A stretch of DNA of 64,000 nucleotides from Streptomyces sp. CB02056 (GCF_001905545.1 NZ_LIPD01000010.1:1-64000); one strand, 5' to 3'; shown: positions 19,375 to 28,459, numbered from the stretch's first letter. Notes: a model not told the origin generated them from the sequence alone. Made by a program: numbers and translations.

Positions 19375-19947
19375 TCAGGAGGTGCCGAGCAGCAGCGGCC
19401 CGGCGAGCGGGGCGCGGGCGAGCAGCGGCAGCAGTTCGGCGGCGGGCCGGGCGCGGTGCGCGGCGACGCCGAGCGGGGCCGGGGCCAGGGGGATCAGCAG
19501 GTCGCCGTCCGGGTCGGCGTCGGGGTTGTGCAGCCAGAGCGCCGTGGCGTACTGGCCGGGGAAGGTCAGCAGCCGGGGCTGCCGGCGGGTCCGGGAGCCC
19601 TGGGCGAGCTGCCAGGCCTCGCGCAGCGCCCGGACCGTCGAGTCGAGGTAGGGGCCGGCGGTGAAGTGGGAGAAGCTGTGGCCCTCGGCGCTCTGCACCA
19701 CCTCGGCGGCGGCGGCCACCTCGGCGCCGTCCTTGATCAGGAAGCGCCAGCCGGTGCGGCGGGCGGCCGGCAGCTCCGGGCGCGGGCCGTTCAGGACGTG
19801 CACCGCGAGCGGGTGGGCGGGGAGCAGTGGGCCGGTCGGATGGCGCAGTGCTGCGGCGGCGGGCTGGCGCAGCGCGGTCTCCGAGTCGAGCGCGCCCAGG
19901 ACGGCGCGCAGGGCGCTCGGCGGGGGCTGGGGGGTTTGCAGAGTCAT
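19375..19947 (-). CDS. Conserved hypothetical protein, divergent from the GCL-family enzyme
   Basis: 190 aa, cytoplasmic, no transmembrane segment. Visible segments include GWRFLIKDGAEVAAAAEVVQ, HSFSHFTAGPYLDSTVRALR and PRLLTFPGQYATALWLHN followed by DADPDGDLLIPLAPAP. I do not recognise the fold. The LIPLAPAPLG ending and the repeated Ala/Leu-rich stretches suggest an alpha/beta protein. ATG 19947 is the only good start near the divergent promoter region. Divergent arrangement with the glutamate-cysteine ligase family gene suggests joint regulation, but no direct link is known. Confidence 0.65.
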   Translation of the reverse strand: MTLQTPQPPPSALRAVLGALDSETALRQPAAAALRHPTGPLLPAHPLAVHVLNGPRPELPAARRTGWRFLIKDGAEVAAAAEVVQSAEGHSFSHFTAGPYLDSTVRALREAWQLAQGSRTRRQPRLLTFPGQYATALWLHNPDADPDGDLLIPLAPAPLGVAAHRARPAAELLPLLARAPLAGPLLLGTS

Positions 19948-20325
19948 GGCGGGGTCCGCCTCTCCAAGCGAGATCGGCGTGCGAGTGCGGCATACCGGCG
20001 TGGCGGGGCGACGCGTCGTCGGTGACGGGGCCGGGCCGTGTCCGGTTGTGCAGGATCGCGGTGCCGGCGCGGTCGCCGCCTCGACGAGGGCTTTCGGGGC
20101 GAGGCGGACCGGCCGGAGCGCTGTGCGAATTCGAACAGGTGCGCAGGGTGATCTGTTTATCACAGGCTGTGGTGTCGGGCAAGTCCACAGTTCGTCTGAT
20201 TTTCCGTCAGATGCCTTGCATTGCAAGCCAGTACGCACGTTCGGGTATCGATCTTCGCGGTGGGCATCATGCTTGCACGGTCGGTCGACCGGGTGCTCGA
20301 CGGGGTGGCTCTGGAGGAGGGGACC
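19948..20325. other. Divergent intergenic region rich in small inverted repeats
   Basis: 378 nt. Several short inverted repeats stand close together: GTGAT/ATCAC around 20150-20165, CTGTGG/CCACAG from about 20167 to 20190, TCTGA/TCAGA near 20196-20212, and TTGCATTGCAA at about 20216-20226. The stretch is less GC-rich than its neighbours, as expected of a regulatory region. No promoter hexamers stand out. Confidence 0.4.
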
Positions 20326-21831
20326 GTGGGCGAGAAGGTCGTGGCGACTCGGGCGGAACTGGCGGACCGGCAGCTCTACCGGCGCAAGCTCCACACGTGT
20401 CTGGACGTGCTCGGACGGATGATCCGGGAGGACCGCTTCGACCGGCCGCGGGCGGTGATGGGCCTGGAGATCGAGCTCAACCTGGCCGACGAGCAGGGCC
20501 TGCCGGCCATGAACAACGCGCAGGTGCTGAGCGCGATCGGCTCCAGCGACTTCCAGACCGAACTGGGCCGCTTCAACATCGAGGTCAACATCACGCCGCA
20601 CCGGCTCTGCGGGCACGTGTTCGAGGAGCTGCGCGAGGAGATCGACACCGGGCTGCGCTACGCCGACCGGCAGGCGGCCGAGGCGGGCGCCCGGATCGTC
20701 ATGGTGGGCATCCTGCCGACGCTGGAGCACGCCCACACCGGGCTGGACGCGATGAGCCACAACCAGCGGTACAGCCTGCTCAGCGACCAGATCCTGGCCG
20801 CCCGCGGGGAGGACATCGCGCTGGACATCGAGGGCGTCGAGCACCTCCAGCTGGAGTCGATCACCATGGTGGCCGAGGCCGCCGCCACCTCGCTCCAACT
20901 GCACCTCCAGGTGACCCCGCAGCGGTTCTCCTCGGTGTGGAACGCGGCCCAGGCGATCTGCGGGCCGCAGCTCGCGCTCGGCGCCAACTCGCCCTTCCTG
21001 TTCGGGCGGGAGCTGTGGCGGGAGACCCGTCCGGTGCTCTTCCAACAGGCCTGTGACACCCGTACGGCGGAGCTCAAGGCCCAGGGCGTGCGCCCGATCA
21101 CCTGGTTCGGCGAGCGCTGGGTGGACTCGGCGTACGACCTGTTCGAGGAGAACCTGCGGTACTTCCCCGCGCTGCTGCCGATCTGTGACGACGAGGACCC
21201 GATGAAGGTGCTGGCCTCCGGCGGCGCGCCCAGGCTCGCCGAGATGCGGCTGCACAACGGCACCATCTACCGCTGGAACCGCCCGGTGTACGACATCGCG
21301 GGCGGGGTGGCGCACCTGAGGGTGGAGAACCGGGCGCTGCCGGCCGGGCCGACGGTTGCCGACACGCTCGCCAACGCCGCCTTCTACTACGGACTGGTGC
21401 GGGTGCTGGCCGAGCAGCCCCGGCCGATCTGGACCCGGCTGCCGTTCGAGCGGGCGGACGAGAACTTCCAGCAGGGCGCCCGGTACGGCATCGACGCGGT
21501 GTTCCAGTGGCCGCGCTCGGGGCGGGCCGGGCGCGGCGGCGGGCTGCAGACCGTGTCCGCGGTCGACCTGGTGCTCAACGAGCTGCTGCCGATGGCCTAC
21601 CAGGGGCTGGACGAGTGGGGCGTGGAGCCCGCCGACCGGGACCGCTACCTGGGCATCATCGAGCAGCGCTGCCTGCGCCGCACCAACGGCGCGTCCTGGC
21701 AGACCGCCACCTTCCACCGGCTGCGCGAGCAGTACGGGATGGACCGGCCGGCCGCGCTCGCGGCGATGACCAGGCGCTACGCCGAACTCATGCGCGGCGG
21801 CGAGCCGGTGCACACCTGGCCGGTGGGCTGA
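20326..21831 (+). CDS. Glutamate-cysteine ligase family protein (GCS2 type)
   Basis: 501 aa. The GCS2/COG2170-like fold is indicated by MGLEIELNLADEQGLP, ELGRFNIEVNITPHRL, LQLHLQVTPQRF, ANSPFLFGRELWRETRP and LRVENRALPAGPTV. These supply the Glu and Arg residues used for ATP-dependent amide ligation. Actinomycetes make mycothiol rather than glutathione, so the true substrate of these paralogues is uncertain and may be another amino acid pair. GTG 20326 has GGAGGAGGGG upstream; the frame continues to 20221 but without a ribosome site. No operon partner; a hypothetical gene is divergent. Confidence 0.85.
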   Translation: MGEKVVATRAELADRQLYRRKLHTCLDVLGRMIREDRFDRPRAVMGLEIELNLADEQGLPAMNNAQVLSAIGSSDFQTELGRFNIEVNITPHRLCGHVFEELREEIDTGLRYADRQAAEAGARIVMVGILPTLEHAHTGLDAMSHNQRYSLLSDQILAARGEDIALDIEGVEHLQLESITMVAEAAATSLQLHLQVTPQRFSSVWNAAQAICGPQLALGANSPFLFGRELWRETRPVLFQQACDTRTAELKAQGVRPITWFGERWVDSAYDLFEENLRYFPALLPICDDEDPMKVLASGGAPRLAEMRLHNGTIYRWNRPVYDIAGGVAHLRVENRALPAGPTVADTLANAAFYYGLVRVLAEQPRPIWTRLPFERADENFQQGARYGIDAVFQWPRSGRAGRGGGLQTVSAVDLVLNELLPMAYQGLDEWGVEPADRDRYLGIIEQRCLRRTNGASWQTATFHRLREQYGMDRPAALAAMTRRYAELMRGGEPVHTWPVG

Positions 21832-21926
21832 GCCCTCCCCGTCGGGGCGGTCCGGCGGCTGTGTCAGGATGATCGCTCCGGCGGTCGGCCGACGGCCGGA
21901 GCGACCGCCCGTCCGCTGGAGCCCCC

Positions 21927-22715
21927 GTGACCACCGTCCCGACCGCGCCGGAGACCGCGAAGCCCACCCGTCGGCTGTTCGGCGCGGAACTGCTGATCGT
22001 CCTCGGCCTCTCCCTCGGGGCCAGCGGGATCAGCGCGCTGATCAGCTTCACCGGCTCGCTCACCGAACCGCTCAAGCTCGGCCAGCAGGTCGCCACGCTG
22101 AACGGCTCGCGGGCGCCCGGGCGGCCCTGGCTGGACCTGGTGTGGCAGCTGTACTACATCGGGCGCGGGCTGATGCCGGTGGTGCTGGTCGGGTACCTGC
22201 TGGTGCGCGAGGGCGTCGCGCTGCGGGTACTGGGCTTCGACCTCGGGCAGAAGCTGCGCGACCTGGGCCGGGGCGCCGCCGTCGCGGCCGCGATCGGCGG
22301 GTCGGGGCTGGCGCTCTACCTGGCCTCGCAGGCGGCCGGGTACAACCTGACGGTGGCGCCGTCCGGGCTGCCGGACGTGTGGTGGCGGGTGCCGGTGCTG
22401 CTGCTGTCGGCCTGGCAGAACGCGATCCTGGAGGAGGTCGTCGTCCTCGGCTACCTGCTGCGCCGGGTGGGGCAGGTCGGGTGGTCCTGGCCGGCGGCGG
22501 TGGCCGCGAGTTCGGTGCTGCGCGGCTCGTACCACCTCTACCAGGGGGTCGGCGGGCTGGTCGGCAACATGGTGATGGGCGCGGTGTTCTGCCTGCTGTA
22601 CCGGCGCTGGGGGCGGGTGATGCCGCTGGTGGTGGCGCACGCGCTGATCGACACGGTGGCCTTTGTCGGGTACGCGCTGCTGGCCGGGCACGTCAGCTGG
22701 CTGCCGACCCCTTGA
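21927..22715 (+). CDS. CPBP-family intramembrane metalloprotease
   Basis: 262 aa with about eight membrane segments. CPBP (CAAX protease/bacteriocin processing, ABI) signature: the Glu-Glu pair in AILEEVVVLGYLLRR, the SYHLYQG histidine motif, and the HALIDTVAF segment in a later helix. The Arg of EExxxR is Leu here (EEVVVL), a variation I also recall in other streptomycete members. Substrate unknown. GTG 21927 has CTGGAG upstream. A 10-bp hairpin (21873-21882 with 21895-21904) lies in the presumed leader. The 3' end overlaps the convergent HAD gene by 23 nt. Confidence 0.85.
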   Translation: MTTVPTAPETAKPTRRLFGAELLIVLGLSLGASGISALISFTGSLTEPLKLGQQVATLNGSRAPGRPWLDLVWQLYYIGRGLMPVVLVGYLLVREGVALRVLGFDLGQKLRDLGRGAAVAAAIGGSGLALYLASQAAGYNLTVAPSGLPDVWWRVPVLLLSAWQNAILEEVVVLGYLLRRVGQVGWSWPAAVAASSVLRGSYHLYQGVGGLVGNMVMGAVFCLLYRRWGRVMPLVVAHALIDTVAFVGYALLAGHVSWLPTP

Positions 22716-23220
22716 GCGACCGCGCCCGGCCGCGCGGCGGACGGGCGAGCAGCCGGTCGACGTGCCGGCGCTCCAGGCCCTCGCCGGGGTCGACGGGCAG
22801 CAGCAGGCGGTCCCGGCGCAACTGGGAGCGGCGGACCAGCCGCGGCGGGATGACGTCGTCCACCCAGGCGAACGGCCGGCCGGCGGCGTAGCGCAGCAGC
22901 GGGGCCCACTTGGCGGCGGAGAACAGCTCCATCAGCGGGACGCGCGGGTCGCCGGGCTGCGGGACGTAGCCGGTGAAGGTGACCACCGGGAGCGGGTCCA
23001 GGCCGATCGCCGGGGCGATGTGGGTGTTCGCGTTCTCCTCCCACGTCGTCGCCCAGACCAGGTCGTACGTTCCGGCGAGCTCGCGCAGCCAGGCGCCGTG
23101 CCGGGCGGACAGCAGGACGGTGTAGCCGAAGAGGGTGTGGGTGTCGAACCCGGCGTCCGGGTGGGGGCGGACCGGGTTGAGGACGCCGTCGACGTCCAGG
23201 AACAGCAGTGGCTTCGGCAC
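22693..23220 (-). CDS. HAD-like hydrolase-domain protein
   Basis: 175 aa. Motif I DVDGVLNP begins at residue 8 (LLFLDVDGVLN), the WATTWEENAN segment holds the expected Thr region, and FAWVDD supplies the acidic pair of motif IV. This looks like a small HAD phosphatase domain without a cap insert; the physiological substrate is unknown. GTG 23220 with GAGGGG upstream gives a start directly before the nucleophile strand, as usual. Its 3' end overlaps the CPBP gene. The C-terminal 35 residues are Arg-rich and probably disordered. Confidence 0.75.
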   Translation of the reverse strand: MPKPLLFLDVDGVLNPVRPHPDAGFDTHTLFGYTVLLSARHGAWLRELAGTYDLVWATTWEENANTHIAPAIGLDPLPVVTFTGYVPQPGDPRVPLMELFSAAKWAPLLRYAAGRPFAWVDDVIPPRLVRRSQLRRDRLLLPVDPGEGLERRHVDRLLARPPRGRARSLKGSAAS

Positions 23221-23320
23221 CGGTGGCCCCTCGGAGACGGTGGTGTTTCCTGACACTTCGGACGTCACCCGCGCACCGGCGGTTGCCCACGGGCGGGCGC
23301 ACGCGGGGCGCACAGGGGGC

Positions 23321-24583
23321 TCACGGAGCGGGCGCGGGCTCGCTGACGGGCACCGGTGCGTCCGTCGTGCCCCGACGGCTCAGCCGGCGCACCTGCGGGT
23401 CCAGCAGGACGACCGCGCTGAGCACCAGACAGGCGGCGGCGCACGCCCAGAGCGCGCCCGACAGGCCGAGCGCCACGGCGGCGGGGCCGGCCAGCGCGGT
23501 GCCGACCGGGGCCAGCGAGTAGGAGCCGAGCTCGTCGTACGCGGTGACCCGGGAGAACATCTCCTCGGGTATCTCCTGCTGGAGCGCGACCATCCAGTTG
23601 ACGCCGAAGACGGTGACGCCGACGCCGGACAGGAACATCGCGACGACCAGCAGTGGCAGCGGCACCTCGGCGGCGAGGGCCAGGGCGGGCACGCCGAACA
23701 GGAAGACCCCCCAGTTGCCGACCAGCAGGATCCGGCGCGGCCGCCAGCGCGTCATCAGCACGCCGGTGGCCACCAGGCCGACGCCGTAGGCGGCCATCGC
23801 CAGGCCCCAGGCGCCCGCCCCGCCGAGCCGCTCCTTGGCGGCGGTCGGCCCGTACACCGACTCCACCGCGTTGATGCAGGCGACCAGCACCGAGAACTGG
23901 AGCACGATCACCCAGAGCCAGCGGCGGGAGGCGAACTCCCGCCAGCCCTCGCGCAGGTCGCGCAGCATGCTGCTGCCGGAGGACGCGGGGGCCTTCTCCG
24001 GCTCCAGGAAGAAGCGGAGGGCGGCGGCGACCAGGAAGCACAGGGCGTCCAGCGCGAGCACCCAGCCCGGGCCGACGAGGGCGGTGAGCGCCCCGCCGAG
24101 GGCGGCGCCGCCGATCTGGGAGGCGTTGAGGCCCATCCGGAAGACCGCGAAGGCGCGGGCGGCGTGCTCCTGGGGGACGGCCTGCATGATCATGCCGCCG
24201 GAGGCGGGGGAGTAGAGGGCGTAGCCGGCCCCGCCGGCCGCGGAGAGCGCCAGCATCTGCCAGAGCCGGACGTCACCGGTCAGCACCAGGGCGGCCAGGA
24301 CGGCCTGGGAGACCCCGCTGAACACGTTGGCGGCGACCATGATCAGGTGGCGCGGCAGCCGGTCGGCGAGGGTGCCGCCGACCACCATCAGCAGGACGGT
24401 GGGCACCAGCCGGGCGGCGGTGACGTAGCCGACCTCTGTCGTGGTGCCGCCGGTGCCGAGCACGGCGAAGGCGGTGGCGATGGGGGCGCCGGCGTTGCCG
24501 AGGCCGCTGACCACGGTGGCGGCGGTCTGGATGCGGAAGTTGCGGCTCGCCCAGGCGAAGCGGCGTGAGGGTGGGGTCGGCAC
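23321..24583 (-). CDS. MFS exporter
   Basis: 420 aa with about 12 hydrophobic segments. Motif A reads GGTLADRLPRHLIM. The sequence resembles the EntS/DHA3-type exporters (NAGAPIATAFAVLGTGG, ALYSPASGGMIMQAVPQEH, ESVYGPTAAKERLGGAGAWG). Substrate unknown; drug or siderophore export are family options. GTG 24583 is preferred over ATG 24619 because a promoter TGGACA-N17-CATAGT ends 6 nt before it, which implies a leaderless mRNA, and because ATG 24619 would lie upstream of that -10. Confidence 0.82.
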   Translation of the reverse strand: MPTPPSRRFAWASRNFRIQTAATVVSGLGNAGAPIATAFAVLGTGGTTTEVGYVTAARLVPTVLLMVVGGTLADRLPRHLIMVAANVFSGVSQAVLAALVLTGDVRLWQMLALSAAGGAGYALYSPASGGMIMQAVPQEHAARAFAVFRMGLNASQIGGAALGGALTALVGPGWVLALDALCFLVAAALRFFLEPEKAPASSGSSMLRDLREGWREFASRRWLWVIVLQFSVLVACINAVESVYGPTAAKERLGGAGAWGLAMAAYGVGLVATGVLMTRWRPRRILLVGNWGVFLFGVPALALAAEVPLPLLVVAMFLSGVGVTVFGVNWMVALQQEIPEEMFSRVTAYDELGSYSLAPVGTALAGPAAVALGLSGALWACAAACLVLSAVVLLDPQVRRLSRRGTTDAPVPVSEPAPAP

Positions 24584-24589
24584 CCGGAG

Positions 24590-24618
24590 ACTATGCCGTG
24601 GGGGCGTACGGGTGTCCA
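24590..24618 (-). promoter_or_regulatory. Leaderless promoter of the MFS exporter
   Basis: Minus strand TGGACA (24618-24613), a 17-nt spacer and CATAGT (24595-24590), then 6 nt to GTG 24583. Confidence 0.65.
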
Positions 24619-24668
24619 TCCGGTTGTCGTACCGGGGCGTCGGAAGGGTGGGGTTTCAGCCGAGCTAG

Positions 24669-24759
24669 CCCCGTCGGCCGAGTCCGCCCCGTCGGCCGAG
24701 ATGGCCCCGAACGTCGAGGGCTGCCCCGCCGGCCGTTCCGGCCCCGTCAGCCGAGGTGG
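24669..24759. repeat. Degenerate 18-bp tandem repeat
   Basis: Five units begin CCCCG and most continue TCGGCCGAG plus a variable end: 24669-24686, 24687-24704, 24705-24723 (19 nt, degenerate), 24724-24741 and 24742-24759. The last unit overlaps the 3' end of the dienelactone hydrolase gene (stop at 24747), so the array forms that gene's trailer and the spacer to the MFS promoter. Confidence 0.7.
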
Positions 24760-25448
24760 CCCCAGAGGAAGGTGACGGTGCGGCGCCAGGCGATCCGGGC
24801 CTGGAGCGGGTCGTAGGTGCCGATCAGGTTCTCGTCGTTCATGAAGGCGTGCCCGGCCGGGTAGAAGTGGATCTCCGGGCGGACGTCGGTGGCCTCGCCG
24901 ATCCGGATCGCCGCCTCGTCCACGGCGGCCATCGGGATCGAGCCGTCCAGCTCGCCGAAGTGGCCGAGCACGTGGGCGGTCAGGCCGCGGTAGTCGAAGT
25001 CCGGGTCGGGCGGCAGGCCGTAGAACGGGACCACGGCGGCCACCCTGTCGCCGGCCCGGGCGGCCAGCAGCAGGGCGAAGCCGCCGCCCATGCAGAAGCC
25101 GACCACGCCGACCGCGTCGCCGACCACGCCGTCCAGCGCGAGCAGGTGGTCGACCGCCCCGGCCAGGTCCTCCACCGCCCGGTCGACCGGCAGCTCGCGC
25201 CGGAAGCGGGCCGCCTCGGTGCCGTCGTGGGTGGTGGCGCCGCCGAACAGGTCGGGGGCGAGGACGGTGAAGCCCTCGGCGGCGAAGCGGTCGGCCATGT
25301 CGGCGATGTGCGAGGTCAGGCCCCACCACTCCTGCACCACCACCAGGCCCGGTCCGACGCCCTGCGGCGGGCGGGCCAGGTAGCCGTGCGCGGTACGGCC
25401 GTTGCTCGGGAAGGTGACGTTCTGCCGGGAGCCGCCCTGGTCAGGCAT
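24747..25448 (-). CDS. Dienelactone hydrolase family protein
   Basis: 233 aa alpha/beta-hydrolase. Nucleophile elbow GFCMGGG has Cys, as in dienelactone hydrolases; the acid is the Asp in GELDGSIP and the base the His in YPAGHAF. EWWGLTSHI and LAPDLFGG are family-typical. Hydrolyses dienelactone or related carboxy esters; the real substrate is unknown. ATG 25448 has GAGAGGAAG upstream. It lies 57 nt after the end of the sugar permease gene on the same strand and may be cotranscribed with it. An 18-bp repeat array begins at its stop. Confidence 0.88.
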   Translation of the reverse strand: MPDQGGSRQNVTFPSNGRTAHGYLARPPQGVGPGLVVVQEWWGLTSHIADMADRFAAEGFTVLAPDLFGGATTHDGTEAARFRRELPVDRAVEDLAGAVDHLLALDGVVGDAVGVVGFCMGGGFALLLAARAGDRVAAVVPFYGLPPDPDFDYRGLTAHVLGHFGELDGSIPMAAVDEAAIRIGEATDVRPEIHFYPAGHAFMNDENLIGTYDPLQARIAWRRTVTFLWGHLG

Positions 25449-25505
25449 GGCTTCCTCTCGGTGGGTCGGGCCGCGAGCGGCGGGAGTTCGGCGGGGCGGT
25501 CCGGG

Positions 25506-26918
25506 TCAGCCCATCTCCTCCAGGGCGCGTCCCTTGGTCTCCTTGATGCAGAAGGCCACGAACGGGATGGAGAGCAGCGCGAAGGCCGCGTAGATGACGT
25601 ACGTCGCGGAGAGGTTCCAGTCGGCGAGGTCCGGGAAGCTGACGGTGATCGCCCAGTTGGCGATCCACTGCGCCGAGGCGGCGACGGACAGCGCCAGCGC
25701 GCGGATCCGGTTGGGGAACATCTCGCCGAGCAGGACCCAGACCACCACGCCCCAGGAGAAGGCGAAGCAGAGCACGAAGACGTGCGCGGCGACCAGGGCG
25801 ACGGTGGCGTGGGTGTTGTCCAGGGTGGCGGTGTCGCCGGTGCCCTCCCGGTAGGAGAACGCCCAGGCGGCGGTGCCCAGCGCGGCCGCCATGCCGATCG
25901 AGCCGGCCAGGGCGAGCGGCTTGCGGCCGATCCGGTCCACCAGGGCCATCGCGATCACCGTGCCGATCACGTTGATGATCGAGGTGGAGAGGCTGATCAG
26001 CAGCGAGTTGGACTCGTTGATGCCGACCGACTGCCACAGCAGGGACGAGTAGTAGAAGATCACGTTGATGCCGACGAACTGCTGGAACACCGAGGCGCCG
26101 ATGCCGACCCAGACGATCGGCAGCAGGCCGAAGCGGCCGCCCATCAGGTCCTTCATCCGGGGCTTGTGGCTGGACTCCAGCACCGAGCGGATCTCCGCGA
26201 CCCGGGCGTCCAGGTCCACGCCCTCGCCCTCGACCTCGACCAGCACCTTGCGGGCCTGCTCCTCGCGGTGGTCGGCGATCAGGAAGCGCGGCGACTCCGG
26301 GATGGCGAGCGCCATCAGCCCGTACACCAGGGCCGGGATGGCCTCGACGCCGAGCATCCACTGCCAGGCCTGGATGCCGCCGAGGTGGTTGGTGGACTCG
26401 CCGCCGGCGGCCTGGTTGAGGGCCCAGTTGGCGAGCTGGGAGACGGTGATGCCGAGCACGATCGCCATCTGCTGGAAGGAGGCGAGCCGGCCGCGGTACG
26501 CGGTCGGGGCGACCTCGGCGATGTAGGTCGGGGCGATCACCGAGGCGATGCCGATCGCGATGCCGCCGACCACGCGCCAGGTGGCGAGGGTCTCGATGTT
26601 CGGCGGGAACATCGAGCCGATGCCGCTGGCCGCGAACAGGGCGGCGGCCAGCAGCATCGTGCGGACCCGGCCGAGGCGGTCGGCGAGCCGGCCGGCGATC
26701 ACCGCGCCCACCGCCGAGCCGAGCAGCGCGATCGCCACCACGAAGGCGGTGGTGCCGTGGCCGACCCCGAAGTGCTTCTGGATGCCCGTCACGGCGCCGT
26801 TGATCACCGCGCTGTCGTAGCCGAACAGGAAGCCGCCCATGGCGGCGGCCGCCGAGATGAACACCACGTGGCCGAGGTGGGCCTCGCCGGCCGCCCGTTG
26901 GCTGTTGACTGAGGACAC
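25506..26918 (-). CDS. glcP: Glucose permease GlcP-like sugar:H+ symporter
   Basis: 470 aa with 12 membrane segments. Sugar-porter signatures: GYDSAVINGAV in helix 1, RLADRLGRVRTM, PESPRFLI between helices 6 and 7, QQFVGINVIFYYSS in helix 7, DRIGRKPLAL, and the C-terminal KETKGRALEEM. The sequence closely follows what I remember of Streptomyces coelicolor GlcP, the major glucose permease, including AMGGFLFGYDS and WIANWAITVSFPDLADWNL-like text. GTG 26918 has GGGAG upstream. No regulator is adjacent. Confidence 0.88.
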   Translation of the reverse strand: MSSVNSQRAAGEAHLGHVVFISAAAAMGGFLFGYDSAVINGAVTGIQKHFGVGHGTTAFVVAIALLGSAVGAVIAGRLADRLGRVRTMLLAAALFAASGIGSMFPPNIETLATWRVVGGIAIGIASVIAPTYIAEVAPTAYRGRLASFQQMAIVLGITVSQLANWALNQAAGGESTNHLGGIQAWQWMLGVEAIPALVYGLMALAIPESPRFLIADHREEQARKVLVEVEGEGVDLDARVAEIRSVLESSHKPRMKDLMGGRFGLLPIVWVGIGASVFQQFVGINVIFYYSSLLWQSVGINESNSLLISLSTSIINVIGTVIAMALVDRIGRKPLALAGSIGMAAALGTAAWAFSYREGTGDTATLDNTHATVALVAAHVFVLCFAFSWGVVVWVLLGEMFPNRIRALALSVAASAQWIANWAITVSFPDLADWNLSATYVIYAAFALLSIPFVAFCIKETKGRALEEMG

Positions 26919-27035
26919 GCGCGCTCCCGGGGGTGGACGGGCCCGCTCTGACGCCGAGTGGGCAGGGCTCGTCTCACATTCGAGCAGCGCGGCGGCCGAC
27001 CTGCCCGAGGGGGCGGCCGACCGGGTGATCCGGGG

Positions 27036-27773
27036 TCAGTCGGCGGCGCGCGGCCGCTCGGTGCGCCGGTCGACGGTGCGCGGGAGGTCGGCGCGCGGGG
27101 CGTCGCCCACGGGGCCGGCGGCGCCCCGCGGCTCGGCGGTGCGCCGCCGGTGACGGCGGAGCAACTGGGCCCGGGCGGCGGCGTACTGGTCGCGGCCGCG
27201 CCCCCGGCCGTCGGCGCGTTCGGCGAGCCGGTCGGCGATCGCGTACTGCGCCTCGGCGGGCTTCTTGTCGTCGTACTTGAACTTGGCCCGCACCTCGTCG
27301 ACGGTCAGCCGGAGCCCGCGCAGGCCGGGCAGCTGCCGGGCCAGCTCGCCCTCGCCGGGCACCACCCGGACCTCCGGCGTCTCGGGCTGGAAGTGCGCCA
27401 GCTGGCGGTTGAGGATCTCGGCCTTGCCGGCCGCAGACTCCACCACCTCGGCGGTGCAGTGGAAGTGGACGGAGGCGTAGTAGCTGGTGGGCGTGCCCGG
27501 TGCGCCGCGCCAGTGGCCCGGGGCGAAGGCGTAGCCGTCGGTGACCGCGAGGGTGACCTTCGGGTCGGCCCGGACGGCGGCCAGCAGCGGGTTGGGCGCG
27601 GCGAGGTGGAGCAGGATCTCGCCGCGGTCGGCGTCCAGCAGGAAGTGCGTCGGGACCAGCACCGGCCCCTCGCCGGGGCCGCCGTTGGCGGCGAGCAGGC
27701 CGAAGTCGCGGCCCTCGGCCAGCCAGGCGCGCCACTCGGCCTCGTCGCCGCGGTCCCAGGATCTGATCAGCAC
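27036..27773 (-). CDS. PaiB-like FMN split-barrel protein
   Basis: 245 aa. The first 160 residues follow the PaiB/FMN-binding split-barrel family (GPVLVPTHFLLDADRGEIL, HLAAPNPLLAAVRADP, YYASVHFHCTAEVV); the last 60 are Arg-rich and low in complexity. PaiB-like proteins are described as regulators or flavin proteins; the role here is unknown. GTG 27773 follows GGGAGG. It lies 14 nt behind the neighbouring pyridoxamine-oxidase-like gene, so the two form an operon of paired split-barrel proteins. Confidence 0.78.
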   Translation of the reverse strand: MLIRSWDRGDEAEWRAWLAEGRDFGLLAANGGPGEGPVLVPTHFLLDADRGEILLHLAAPNPLLAAVRADPKVTLAVTDGYAFAPGHWRGAPGTPTSYYASVHFHCTAEVVESAAGKAEILNRQLAHFQPETPEVRVVPGEGELARQLPGLRGLRLTVDEVRAKFKYDDKKPAEAQYAIADRLAERADGRGRGRDQYAAARAQLLRRHRRRTAEPRGAAGPVGDAPRADLPRTVDRRTERPRAAD

Positions 27774-27787
27774 GGGTGGGCCTCCCG

Positions 27788-28459
27788 TCAGCGGGGGTAG
27801 CCGCGCAGGTGCGCGGGGAGCGGGACGGCGGTGCCGGGGTGCGGCTCGGGGGTGCCGTGCACGGTGGTGACCGGGATCAGCCCGGACCAGTACAGCAGGC
27901 CGGTGTCCTCCGGGTCGTCGGCGGCGCCGTCCTCCCGGGTCTTGGCCGAGACCTCGTCCAGCTCCAGCCGGACGACGGCGGTGGCGGCGAGCTCCTTGGC
28001 GTTGGCCGGACGGACCTCGGCGGAGCGCCCCGGTATCGCGTGGTCGACCAGGGCGGCGAGCGCGACGTCCAGCTCCTCGGGGTCGGTGACCTGGTGCGCG
28101 GTGCCGTGGGCGACCACCGAGCGGAAGTTCACCGAGTGGTTGAACGCGGACTTGGTGAGCACCAGCGCGTCGACCTGGGTGACGGTGACGCACACCGGCA
28201 TGCCCTGCTCGCCGGAGGCGTTGCGCATCGGGCGGCTTCCGGTGGAGCCGTGGACGTAGAGCCGGCTGCCGACCCGGGCGAAGATCGTCGGCAGGACCAC
28301 GGGGGCGCCGTCGACGACGAAGCCGAGGTGGCAGATGTAGGCGCTGTCGAGGATGGCGTGGATCGCCTCCTGCTCCCAGGTGGCCCGGTCCCGGTAGCGG
28401 GTGGGGGTGGTCCTGGGGGTGCGGGAGTAGCTGGGCGAGTCTTCCGGGTTGGCCGACAT
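27788..28459 (-). CDS. Pyridoxamine 5'-phosphate oxidase family protein
   Basis: 223 aa. FMN split-barrel of the pyridoxamine-oxidase-like group: ILDSAYICHLGFVVDGAPVV, GSRLYVHGSTGSRPMRNA, VNFRSVVAHGTAHQV. Members bind flavin or F420 and many have unknown substrates. ATG 28459 has AGAGGATG immediately upstream. Faces a MocR-type regulator over a 34-bp gap containing a near-palindrome, a typical layout for a regulator and its target. A link to vitamin B6 is possible because MocR proteins bind PLP, but is not shown. Confidence 0.85.
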   Translation of the reverse strand: MSANPEDSPSYSRTPRTTPTRYRDRATWEQEAIHAILDSAYICHLGFVVDGAPVVLPTIFARVGSRLYVHGSTGSRPMRNASGEQGMPVCVTVTQVDALVLTKSAFNHSVNFRSVVAHGTAHQVTDPEELDVALAALVDHAIPGRSAEVRPANAKELAATAVVRLELDEVSAKTREDGAADDPEDTGLLYWSGLIPVTTVHGTPEPHPGTAVPLPAHLRGYPR

